Source: CBDBJR01 sp965206445
GTDB taxonomy: Bacteria; Pseudomonadota; Gammaproteobacteria; Arenicellales; Poriferihabitantaceae
Reading direction: 5' to 3'
NCBI GenBank assembly: GCA_965206445.1
Contig: CBDBJR010000001.1
Location: 1-64,000, forward strand
DNA length: 64,000 nucleotides
Position 1 is the stretch's first letter. Every line of letters begins with the position of its first letter. The notes under the pieces were generated by a model, which did not search any database, was not told the DNA's origin, and saw only the letters and a list, made by a program, of their open reading frames with translations. Shown one piece after another: positions 39,001 through 51,000 of the stretch. A program made the position numbers and the translations under genes.

Positions 39001-42000
39001 TTCGCCTCGTCAGTGCCGTCGTCGGTGGTGGGCACCGTCAGGGTGGCGGTGGTGGTGGTGGCGGCGATGGTGACCGACGTCGGCGCGACGCCGGCAATGA
39101 AGTCGCCCGCCTGCGTCACCGTCACCAGGACGGTCAGGTCGCTCGCCGGAGCCGTGTCCGCCGTCAGCGTGAAGGTGGCCGCCGTGCCCTCGGTCACCGA
39201 GGAAGTCCCGGCGGCGATGGAGATGGCGGGCAGCGCCGCACGGGTGGCGGTGACCGTGTAGGTCAGCGTGGTGGTGGTGTCTTCGGCGGTGACGATAATC
39301 TCAATGTCCAGCGGCGTGTCGATCTCCAGGACAATATCGGCGCTGTCGCTGCCGCTGGTGACGCTGGCGCCGTTGACGGTAATCGTGGCTCTGGAGTCGG
39401 TGGCGGTCGGCGTCACGGTGACCGTGCCGACGCTGTCGTCGACCGCGACGGTATAGGCCGTGGTGGTGGAGTCAAACGCCGGGTCCAGGATGCCGTCGGA
39501 CACGCTCAGGCCGCTCAACGTGGCGTCGGTCGAGGCGTCGTCATCCTCGACCGCGACACTGGCGCTGTCGGCGGTGGTGTCCACCGTGTAGTCGGTGCCG
39601 GCGGTCACGGTCGCGGTGATGCTGCCGTTCTCCTCGTCAGTGCCGTCGTCGGTGGTGGGCACCGTCAGGGTGGCGGTGGTGGTGGTGGCGGCGATGGTGA
39701 CCGACGTCGGCGCGACGCCGGCAATGAAGTCGCCCGCCTGCGTCACTGTCACCAGGACGGTCAGGTCGCTCGCCGGAGCCGTGTCCGCCGTCAGCGTGAA
39801 GGTGGCCGCCGTGCCCTCGGTCACCGAGGAAGTCCCGGCGGCGATGGAGATGGCGGGCAGCGCCGCACGGGTGGCGGTGACCGTGTAGGTCAGCGTGGTG
39901 GTGGTGTCTTCGGCGGTGACGATAATGTCAATGTCCAGCGGCGTGTCGATCTCCAGGACAATATCGGCGCTTTCGCTGCCGCTGGTGACGCTGGCGCCGT
40001 TGACGGTAATCGTGGCTCTGGAGTCGGTGGCGGTCGGCGTCACGGTGACCGTGCCGACGCTGTCGTCAACCGCGACGGTATAGACCGTGGTGGTGGAGTC
40101 AAACGCCGGGTTCAGGATGCCGTCGGACACGCTCAGGCCGCTCAACGTGGCGTCGGTCGAGGCGTCGTCATCCTCGACCGCGACACTGGCGCTGTCGGCG
40201 GTGCCGTCCACCGTGTAGTCGGTGCCGGCGGTCACGGTCGCGGTGATGCTGCCGTTCTCCTCGTCAGTGCCGTCGTCGGTGGTGGGCACCGTCAGGGTGG
40301 CGGTGGTGGTGGTGGCGGCGATGGTGACCGACGTCGGCGCGACGCCGGCAATGAAGTCGCCCGCCTGCGTCACTGTCACCAGGACGGTCAGGTCGCTCGC
40401 CGGAGCCGTGTCCGCCGTCAGCGTGAAGGTGGCCGCCGTGCCCTCGGTCACCGAGGAAGTCCCGGCGGCGATGGAGATGGCGGGCAGCGCCGCACGGGTG
40501 GCGGTGACCGTGTAGGTCAGCGTGGTGGTGGTGTCTGCGGCGGTGACGATAATGTCAATGTCCAGCGGCGTGTCGATCTCCAGGACAATATCGGCGCTGT
40601 CGCTGCCGCTGGTGACGCTGGCGCCGTTGACGGTAATCGTGGCTCCGGAGTCGGTGGCGGTCGGCGTCACGGTGACCGTGCCGACGCTGTTGGCGAGCGC
40701 GACGGTATAAGCCGTGGTGGTGGAGTCAAACGCCGGGTCCAGGATGCCGTCGGACACGCTCAGGCCGCTCAACGTGGCGTCGGTCGAGGCGTCGTCATCC
40801 TCGACCGCGACACTGGCGCTGTCGGCGGTGCCGTCCACCGTGTAGTCAATGCCGGCGGTCACGGTCGCGGTGATGCTGCCGTTCTCCTCGTCAGTGCCGT
40901 CGTCGGTGGTGGGCACCGTCAGGGTGGCGGTGGTGGTGGTGGCGGCGATGGTGACCGACGTCGGCGCGACGCCGGCAATGAAGTCGCCCGCCTGCGTCAC
41001 CGTCACCAGGACGGTCAGGTCGCTCGCCGGAGCCGTGTCCGCCGTCAGCGTGAAGGTGGCCGCCGTGCCCTCGGTCACCGAGGAAGTCCCGGCGGCGATG
41101 GAGATGGCGGGCAGCGCCGCACGGGTGGCGGTGACCGTGTAGGTCAGCGTGGTGGTGGTGTCTTCGGCGGTGACGATAATGTCAATGTCCAGCGGCGTGT
41201 CGATCTCCAGGACAATATCGGCGCTGTCGCTGCCGCTGGTGACGCTGGCGCCGTTGACGGTAATCGTGGCTCTGGAGTCGGTGGCGGTCGGCGTCACGGT
41301 GACCGTGCCGACGCTGTCGTCGAGCGCGACGGTATAGACCGTGGTGGTGGAGTCAAACGCCGGGTTCAGGATGCCGTCGGACACGCTCAGGCCGCTCAAC
41401 GTGGCGTCGGTCGAGGCGTCGTCATCCTCGACCGCGACACTGGCGCTGTCGGCGGTGCCGTCCACCGTGTAGTCGGTGCCGGCGGTCACGGTCGCGGTGA
41501 TGCTGCCGTTCGGCTCGTCAGTGCCGTCGTCGGTGGTGGGCACCGTCAGGGTGGCGGTGGTGGTGGTGGCGGCGATGGTGACCGACGTCGGCGCGACGCC
41601 GGCAATGAAGTCGCCCACCTGCGTCACCGTCACCAGGACGGTCAGGTCGCTCGCCGGAGCCGTGTCCGCCGTCAGCGTGAAGGTGGCCGCCGTGCCCTCG
41701 GTCACCGAGGAAGTCCCGGCGGCGATGGAGATGGCGGGCAGCGCCGCACGGGTGGCGGTGACCGTGTAGGTCAGCGTGGTGGTGGTGTCTTCGGCGGTGA
41801 CGATAATGTCAATGTCCAGCGGCGTGTCGATCTCCAGGACAATATCGGCGCTTTCGCTGCCGCTGGTGACGCTGGCGCCGTTGACGGTAATCGTGGCTCT
41901 GGAGTCGGTGGCGGTCGGCGTCACGGTGACCGTGCCGACGCTGTCGTCGACCGCGACGGTATAGACCGTGGTGGTGGAGTCAAACGCCGGGTCCAGGATG

Positions 42001-45000
42001 CCGTCGGACACGCTCAGGCCGCTCAACGTGGCGTCGGTCGAGGCGTCGTCATCCTCGACCGCGACACTGGCGCTGTCGGCGGTGGTGTCCACCGTGTAGT
42101 CGGTGCCGGCGGTCACGGTCGCGGTGATGCTGCCGTTCTCCTCATCAGTGCCGTCGTCGGTGGTGGGCACCGTCAGGGTGGCGGTGGTGGTGGTGGCGGC
42201 GATGGTGACCGACGTCGGCGCGACGCCGGCAATGAAGTCGCCCGCCTGCGTCACCGTCACCAGGACGGTCAGGTCGCTCGCCGGAGCCGTGTCCGCCGTC
42301 AGCGTGAAGGTGGCCGCCGTGCCCTCGGTCACCGAGGAAGTCCCGGCGGCGATGGAGATGGCGGGCAGCGCCGCACGGGTGGCGGTGACCGTGTAGGTCA
42401 GCGTGGTGGTGGTGTCTTCGGCGGTGACGATAATGTCAATGTCCAGCGGCGTGTCGATCTCCAGGACAATATCGGCGCTGTCGCTGCCGCTGGTGACGCT
42501 GGCGCCGTTGACGGTAATCGTGGCTCCGGAGTCGGTGGCGGTCGGCGTCACGGTGACCGTGCCGACGCTGTTGGCGAGCGCGACGGTATAGGCCGTGGTG
42601 GTGGAGTCAAACGCCGGGTCCAAGATGCCGTCGGACACGCTCAGGCCGCTCAACGTGGCGTCGGTCGAGGCGTCGTCATCCTCGACCGCGACACTGGCGC
42701 TGTCGGCGGTGCCGTCCACCGTGTAGTCGGTGCCGGCGGTCACGGTCGCGGTGATGCTGCCGTTCGGCTCGTCAGTGCCGTCGTCGGTGGTGGGCACCGT
42801 CAGGGTGGCGGTGGTGGTGGTGGCGGCGATGGTGACCGACGTCGGCGCGACGCCGGCAATGAAGTCGCCCGCCTGCGTCACCGTCACCAGGACGGTCAGG
42901 TCGCTCGCCGGAGCCGTGTCCGCCGTCAGCGTGAAGGTGGCCGCCGTGCCCTCGGTCACCGAGGAAGTCCCGGCGGCGATGGAGATGGCGGGCAGCGCCG
43001 CACGGGTGGCGGTGACCGTGTAGGTCAGCGTGGTGGTGGTGTCTTCGGCGGTGACGATAATGTCAATGTCCAGCGGCGTGTCGATCTCCAGGACAATATC
43101 GGCGCTGTCGCTGCCGCTGGTGACGCTGGCGCCGTTGACGGTAATCGTGGCTCTGGAGTCGGTGGCGGTCGGCGTCACGGTGACCGTGCCGACGCTGTCG
43201 TCGACCGCGACGGTATAGACCGTGGTGGTGGAGTCAAACGCCGGGTTCAGGATGCCGTCGGACACGCTCAGGCCGCTCAACGTGGCGTCGGTCGAGGCGT
43301 CGTCATCCTCGACCGCGACACTGGCGCTGTCGGCGGTGCCGTCCACCGTGTAGTCGGTGCCGGCGGTCACGGTCGCGGTGATGCTGCCGTTCTCCTCGTC
43401 AGTGCCGTCGTCGGTGGTGGGCACCGTCAGGGTGGCGGTGGTGGTGGTGGCGGCGATGGTGACCGACGTCGGCGCGACGCCGGCAATGAAGTCGCCCGCC
43501 TGCGTCACCGTCACCAGGACGGTCAGGTCGCTCGCCGGAGCCGTGTCCGCCGTCAGCGTGAAGGTGGCCGCCGTGCCCTCGGTCACCGAGGAAGTCCCGG
43601 CGGCGATGGAGATGGCGGGCAGCGCCGCACGGGTGGCGGTGACCGTGTAGGTCAGCGTGGTGGTGGTGTCTGCGGCGGTGACGATAATGTCAATGTCCAG
43701 CGGCGTGTCGATCTCCAGGACAATATCGGCGCTTTCGCTGCCGCTGGTGACGCTGGCGCCGTTGACGGTAATCGTGGCTCCGGAGTCGGTGGCGGTCGGC
43801 GTCACGGTGACCGTGCCGACGCTGTTGGCGAGCGCGACGGTATAGGCCGTGGTGGTGGAGTCAAACGCCGGGTTCAGGATGCCGTCGGACACGCTCAGGC
43901 CGCTCAACGTGGCGTCGGTCGAGGCGTCGTCATCCTCGACCGCGACACTGGCGCTGTCGGCGGTGCCGTCCACCGTGTAGTCGGTGCCGGCGGTCACGGT
44001 CGCGGTGATGCTGCCGTTCGGCTCGTCAGTGCCGTCGTCGGTGGTGGGCACCGTCAGGGTGGCGGTGGTGGTGGTGGCGGCGATGGTGACCGACGTCGGC
44101 GCGACGCCGGCAATGAAGTCGCCCACCTGCGTCACCGTCACCAGGACGGTCAGGTCGCTCGCCGGAGCCGTGTCCGCCGTCAGCGTGAAGGTGGCCGCCG
44201 TGCCCTCGGTCACCGAGGAAGTCCCGGCGGCGATGGAGATGGCGGGCAGCGCCGCACGGGTGGCGGTGACCGTGTAGGTCAGCGTGGTGGTGGTGTCTTC
44301 GGCGGTGACGATAATGTCAATGTCCAGCGGCGTGTCGATCTCCAGGACAATATCGGCGCTTTCGCTGCCGCTGGTGACGCTGGCGCCGTTGACGGTAATC
44401 GTGGCTCTGGAGTCGGTGGCGGTCGGTGTCACGGTCACATCGGCGACGCTGCTGGCGACCGAGACGGTATAGGTCGTGGTGCCGGAGGCGAACACCGGGG
44501 TGAGGGGGAAGAAGTCGGTGCCGTCGGACAGGGTCAGGCCGCTCAAGGTGGCGTCCCTCGGCGCGAGGTGGGCGTTGAATTGTGCGGTGTTGATGCGCAG
44601 GCAGTCCTCCACGGTGGCGGTGGCCAAGACAATCGCCGCAGCGTCGTCACGCGAGCAGACAAAATGGGCGTCGCGGACGGTTTGGTCAATCACAAAGCCG
44701 TTGAGTCCGGTTTCTTCAATGTCGCCCAGTCTACCCAGCACGTCGTCAAAGATGCCGGCGGGCAGTCCGGTGTCCGCCGTGAACATGTTGTCGGACATTC
44801 GCAAATTACTAAGCATAGCCAGACCGCCAAAGATGGTGGCGGGCAGTGCCACCAGGTCGTTGTCGAACAAATCCAACCGCTGCAGCGCCGTCAAGCCGAC
44901 AAAAATGGTGGCGGGCAGTGCCTCCAGGGCGTTGTTGGCCAAATTCAACACCTGCAGCGCCGTCAAGCCGACAAAAATGGTGGCGGGCAGTGCCTCCAGG

Positions 45001-48000
45001 GCGTTGATGCTCAAATCCAAAGCCAGCAGCGCCGACAAGCCGGCAAAAATGGTGTCGGGCAGTTCCAGGTCGTTGTTGGCCAAATTCAAAAACTCCAGCG
45101 CCGTCAAGCCGGCAAAAATGGTGGCGGGCAGTGCCTCCAGGGCGTTGTCTTGCAAAAACAAAAACTGCAGCGCCGACAAGCCGGCAAAATCGCCGGGTTG
45201 CAGCGAAGCGATGCGTTGCCCGATCAAATTAAGCGTTGTAATGTCTGCCAGGTCGGTGATGCTCGTGCATTCGGTGGCAGAGGACCGTCTGACAATCTCA
45301 TCCCGCACCTGTGCCGTCCGCCCGCAGACATTGGCGCCGAGGCTGGCGGTAATAGCGATGGCTCTGGTCATCAGGTCGTCGGTGCCGGTGTGGCCGGCGG
45401 CCGCGATGGTGACGAACAGGGTACCGGCGGTGGTGATGTCCTCGCGGCTGTACGCCAGCGTCAGCGTGGCGACGGTGGCGCTGTCGCGGGTGAAATCGCT
45501 CACGCTCACAGTCCCGGCGACGGTATCCGTCACGCTGAAGTGGCTTTGCAGCAGGGTGCCCGGGGTCGCCTCGTATTCGGTGTCGGCCAGCGTGACGGTG
45601 ACGGTCGGCGCCGTGGCGGCGAACAGGGTGGCTTCGGTCAGCGGCGAGGTCGCGGTCAGGGTTGCGCCGGCTTCGGTGACGGTGATGGTGACGGTGGCCC
45701 GCGCCGTCGCCGCGCCGACGGTTAATTGCACTGTCAATATGTAGCTCGCCGTGGTCGCGAAATCGAGTGGCTCGATTACCGTTAGCTGACCGGTGGTCGG
45801 ATTGATGGCAAACACCGTGCCGGCGTTGCCGTCGGTGATCCTCCAGTCCTGCACGCCAGCCGGGAAGTTGATCGGTGTCAGCGTGCCGACAGGGGTGTTG
45901 TCAGCGGCGGTTTCCGACACCGTGAAGGTGGCCGACAACAGCTCTGTGACGGTCAGCGTGAACTCGAGTGTGGCGCTGTCCGGGTCGCTGGCGTCGGCAT
46001 CGGTCGCCGTCAGTGTGTAGGTCGTCAGCGGCGCCGACGCCGTCGGCGTGCCGCTGATCTGGCGGTTCTCCGCATTGAATGTCAGGCCGTTCGGCAGCGC
46101 CGGCGTCAGCGTGTAGCTCAGCGGCGGGTTGCCGCCGCTCGCCGCCGGCAGTTGTAGTACCGGGACGGCCACGCCGACTGTGTAAATCTGCGACGCCACC
46201 GACTCGCCGATAAAGCTCGGCAGCGCATCGGTGGTGTTGACCAGCGCCTGGGCCGTGAGATCGGCGGCCGGGTTGCCGACCAGATCACGCAGCGGGGTCA
46301 GGTCGGCGGTGTAGGCCAGTGTCACGCTATCGGTCGATACTACGGCTGGGCTCAGTGTCAGCGTTACTCTCGTCCCGCTGATCGTCACGCCGCCGGCGTT
46401 CACCGTTGGGGCAGCGCCCGACGTCAGCGTCAGCGTGTAGTCTGACGGTGCCGGCGCCGAGCCGGCGTCGAGTTCCTCGTTGTAGGTCAGCGTCAGTGTC
46501 CTGCCATCAATTGTTGCCGTGCTGACTGTCGGCGCGGCGGTGTCCACTCGATTGGCGGCATCGGCAGCAATGGCAGCGTGGGCAAGCACCGCGTCGTTGC
46601 CGGCGGCGTCCTGGATGGTGCTGCTGTTGGCCGTCAGGGCGTTTTGCGCCACCTCGACCCCATCGGCATCGTTTTCGCCGACCACTGTGTAGCGGAAGAC
46701 CAGCGCCGTGGTGGTGCTGCTGTCGCGGTTGTAGACCGCCTGGCGCGCCACCGTGCCCACCGTCAGCGGTATCTGCGGCGTGCCATCGGTGGTGTCCACT
46801 GTGACCGCTTTGCTGAAGGTCGCCGTCAATTCAATCGCGTCGCCCTCAACGTACGGGCCGGTGCTGATGGCGACAACGCCGTTGACGATTGTTGGGGCGA
46901 CGCCGTCTACACTGTGCCGGGTGTCAGCGGCGACTGTCACGCTGTGCGTGATCAGCGCGTCGGTGGGGGGGTCGGCCACGGCTCGAATCGTACTGCTGCC
47001 GTCGTCGGCGTGGGCCAGCGCATTGGTGCCGATGCTCACGCCGTCAGCGTCACTGTCGCCGGCGACTACCGTGTAGCTGAATGCCAGCGTCGGGGTCGGG
47101 TCGCTGCCGCCGGTGTAGACCGCCTGGCGCGTCGCCGTGCCCGTGCCTGTGTCCACCGTCAGCGCCAACTGCGGCTGGCCGGTGACGGTGACCGGCTCGC
47201 TGAAGGTGACTGTCGCCTCAATCGCCTCACCAATCGCGTAGACGTCATCGCCGGCATCCGAGGTCAACGTGATGGCGGTGATGCTCGGCGGGGGCACGCG
47301 GGTGACGATGACGGTATAGGTCTGCGTGGTGGTTGTGTCGGCGGAGGTCACTGCAATCACAATGGCCTCCGGCGTGCCTGCGGTCAGGGGAATGGGGGGG
47401 GCACTGGCACTGCCGCTGTCCACCGGGTTGGTGTTGACGGTAATGGTGGCGACGATCTGGCTGGCGGCCGGCGTGACGGTCACGCGGTCGACGCTGTTGA
47501 GGACGGTGGCGGCATAGGTGGTGGTGCCGGGGGCAAACACCGGGTCGAGGGTGCCGGCGGAAATGGCCAGTTGGCTCAACGTGGCATCGCTCAACAGCGG
47601 CAGAGCGGTGGTGAATTGCGTCGAGGAGACCCGGAGGCAGTCGGTCACGTTGTCGGTCAACGCGACAATGGCATCGGCGTCTTCATGGGAGCAGACAAAA
47701 TGGGCCTGGCGGACGGTGTCGTCCACGGTGAATGATGCTCCAGGGCCGCTCAAGGGAGTGAGCACATCGTCAAAGACTCCGATGGGCAGACCGCTGCTCG
47801 GTGTAAAACCGTTGCCGGATAAATCCAAACTGGTCAGCGCCGTCAAGCCGGAAAAAATGTCGGCGGGCAATGCGATGAGTTCGGTGGCGCTCAAATCCAA
47901 AGTCGCCAGCGCCGTCAAGCCGGTAAAAATGTTGGCGGGCAATGCGGTGAGTCCGGTGGCGCTCAAATCCAAAGTCGCCAGCGCCGTCAAGCCGGTAAAA

Positions 48001-51000
48001 ATGTTGGCGGGCAATGCGGTGAGTCCGGTGGCGCTCAAATCCAAAGTCTCCAGCGCCGTCAAGCCGGCAAAAATGTCGGCGGGCAATGCGGTGAGTCCGG
48101 TGGCGCTCAAATCCAAAGTCTCCAGCGCCGTCAAGTCGGCAAAAATGTCGTCGGGCAATGCGGTGAGTCCGGTGGCGCTCAAATCCAAAGTCGCCAGCGC
48201 CGTCAAGTCGGCAAAAATGTCGTCGGGCAATGCGGTGAGTCCGGTGGCGCTCAAATCCAAAGTCTCCAGCGCCGTCAAGCGGGCAAAATCACCGCTTTTC
48301 AGGGCAGTAATCCCTGGATCACTCAGATCAAGCTCCGTCACCGATTCCAGCCCCGCCAGCGGCACACTGGTGCAGTCGCTGGGGGTGGGACTGATGGCGG
48401 CGAGAATGGCATTCTGTACCTGTGACGTGCGGCCGCAGATATTGACGCCGGCACTGGCGGTAATCCGGATGAAGTTGGGGGTCCTCAGGTTGCCGTTCTG
48501 GGTGTGGGCGGCGGCAGCGACGGTGACGCGCAGGCCGCCGTTAGTGATGGTGATGTCCCCGTTGTTGTCGTTGTCATACGCCAGCGTCAGCGTGGCGATG
48601 GTGGCGGTGTCGCGAGTGACACCGGTGACTGTCACGCCGTCAACATTGGTGGTCAGCACAAAGTGGCGCGGCAGCAGATTACCGGCGGTCACGTATTCGG
48701 TTCTGAACAGTGTAACGGTGATTGTCGGTGCCGTTTCGGCGAACAGATCGGCTTCGGTCAGCGTGCCACTCAGTGTGGCAGCAGGCTCTGGTTGATTGAT
48801 GACGTTGATGCTCGTACTAGCCACGGCCGCCATGCCGCCTCGCCCGTCGATGACGGTCAGCGTGAACCCCAGAGTGGTAGATTCTCTCGGCGCGGTGAAG
48901 GTGGCGATGGCACTCTGCGGGTTGATGAGATCGACCTGGGTCCCAGTACTGGCCTGCGTCCATAGATAGGTCAGCACGTCGCCGACATCCGGGTCTACGG
49001 GCAGGCCGGTCAGAGTGACCACGTTGTTAGTGTCCTCGTTGTTCCTGATGACATTATTGCCTCTGATGCCCGGGATGACCGGCTGGTCCTCAATGGTGAC
49101 AGTGGGATCGTCATTGATGCCGGTGACGGTGATGGTGATGGCGCTGACCGCTTCGGGTTCGTCGTCAACGGCATGCAGCACGGGGAACGAATCGGTGCCG
49201 AGCGCGCCTTCAGCCAGGGCTCTGGTGGCATCTCCCTGAGCGTTGCCTGCCGTGTTGTCCAGCGTGTACTGCCACTCGCTACCGCCCACGCTTGTCAGTG
49301 TGCCGTAAGTACCGGCGATCGGCAATCCCTCCACGCTATCGAAGAAGTTGCTACCATCCGGATTGGTGACCGTCAGCCGACCAGAGACCGATCTCGTCCT
49401 CCCGCCTGCGGTGACGCTACGCTCCCGCCCATCGAAGACTGCCGGATCATTGTCCGCCAGCACAGTCACGATGACCGGGTTGGAGACGCGCGTCACGCCC
49501 CTGTTGGTAGTGACGGTCAAGGTGAACGTCAAGTCCGTGTCCGCGGTCAAATTGGGGGCGGTGAAGCTGGCGGTAGTGGTGGCGTCGTCGATGAGGGTGG
49601 CCCCGGGGCCGCCGGTCTGCATCCATTGATAGTTCAGATCCGCCACGTTCACGTCGGTGTCCGGGTCAGTGAGCACGCCGGTCAGGGTCACGGAGTCATC
49701 CTCGGTGACGGGCGGCACCGGGTTGACATTGACCGTGGGCGGGTCATCGGCGCCGGTAAGGATGATCTGCACCGTCAGCAGGCTGTCGTTGTCGGTATTT
49801 ACCGGATAGAAAAGGTTGACGACTTCGCCATCGGACAGGGCATTAACAACCGGGGCGTTGTTGTTCAGGGTGAATCTCCAGTCGCCGCCCCTGATCCGGC
49901 CCACGCTAACGGCGTTAACATCCCTGACCACCAGAGTGAAGGCGCCGTATTCGTCTGCAACATTCGTGGAAAGCAGGAAGTCGATGGTTTGCGCTGAGGC
50001 GTCCGCACTTGGCCTAAACGGCTGCCTGGTTAGCCGACCCGTGACTGTGTTCGGCATCGCGTCTTCGGTGATGGGGCCAGAGTTGCCGTTGAAAAGGCCG
50101 CCCGCGAAAAGGGATGCGATAACGTTGATGGTCACGGTCTCGGTGGCCGAGGCACCCTGTGGGTCAGTGACAGTCAGTGTGAATGTCAGTGTTGAGGTCG
50201 AGGTGGGTGCGGTGAAGATGGCTCGGTCGGCCTGGGTGACGTCGAGACTGTCACTGACTGAGAGGCCGCCGGTCTGACTCCATAGATAGGTCAGATCCGC
50301 CGCGTCGGTTTCCGGGTCGCTGCTCCCTATGCTGTTCAAGGTCACCACAGAGCCGAGGAACACGGGTCCTAACGGCCCGATGATTTCGGCGGTGGGCGGG
50401 TTGTTGGCGCCGTTGATGGTGACCGTGTAGGTCAGCGTGGTGGTGGTGTCTTCGGCGGTGATGATAATGTCAATGTCCAGCGGCGTGTCGATCTCCAGGA
50501 CAATATCGGCGCTTTCGCTGCCGCTGGTGACGCTGGCGCCGTTGACGGTAATCGTGGCTCCGGAGTCGGTGGCGGTCGGCGTCACGGTGACCGTGCCGAC
50601 GCTGTTGGCGAGCGCGACGGTATAGGCCGTGGTGGTGGAGTCAAACGCCGGGTCCAGGGTGCCGTCGGACACGCTCAGGCCGCTCAACGTGGCGTCGGTC
50701 GAGGCGTCGTCATCCTCGACCGCGACACTGGCGCTGTCGGCGGCGCCGTCCACCGTGTAGTCGGTGCCGGCGGTCACGGTCGCGGTGATGCTGCCGTTCT
50801 CCTCGTCAGTGCCGTCGTCGGTGGTGGGCACCGTCAGGGTGGCGGTGGTGGTGGTGGCGGCGATGGTGACCGACGTCGGCGCGACGCCGGCAATGAAGTC
50901 GCCCACCTGCGTCACCGTCACCAGGACGGTCAGGTCGCTCGCCGGAGCCGTGTCCGCCGTCAGCGTGAAGGTGGCCGCCGTGCCCTCGGTCACCGAGGAA

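Larger units (their letters stand above)
1..44426 (-). repeat. Main array: 71 tandem 627-bp units (PF12733-like + Calx-beta-like)
   Basis: Seventy-one complete Calx-beta-like domains and 71 PF12733-like domains alternate without interruption; the window ends at the first residues (ATLSGL) of the next PF12733-like domain, so the array continues beyond position 1. Units differ at only a handful of sites. Amino-acid variants include QVGDF/QAGDF, SGATITV/SRATITV, ALANSV/AVDDSV, TRAALP/TRTALP, ADTAPA/ADPAPA and DEENGS/DEPNGS/DEANGS. Only one length change was noticed, an in-frame +6. There are no cysteines. Each unit is about 209 residues, so this block alone encodes about 14,800 residues. Confidence 0.95.

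Noticed and set aside
1..44426. CRISPR array or non-coding satellite DNA
   Set aside because: Units are directly contiguous with no unique spacers, and are 627 bp long. Frame is kept throughout and the translation is a known domain pattern, so this is a coding tandem repeat.
44476..45744. Plus-strand frame of 422 codons, with Lys-rich repeats such as KPTKMVAGSASRAL
   Set aside because: It is the antisense image of LRR module 3; the repetition comes from the 72-bp LRR period. The minus strand gives a proper LRR consensus with Cys caps.
46578..47735. Plus-strand frame of 385 codons rich in Gly, Arg, Asp and His
   Set aside because: It lies opposite LRR module 2 C-cap and Ig-like domains; composition is typical of a GC-rich shadow frame and no domain is recognisable.
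47518..48795. Plus-strand frame of 425 codons with repeats of SPVALKSKVSSAVK type
   Set aside because: Antisense of LRR module 2; period of 24 codons is that of the LRRs on the minus strand.
49010..49231. Minus-strand frame of 73 codons
   Set aside because: It is in a different frame from the giant gene, overlaps its PKD/VCBS coding and shows no family pattern.
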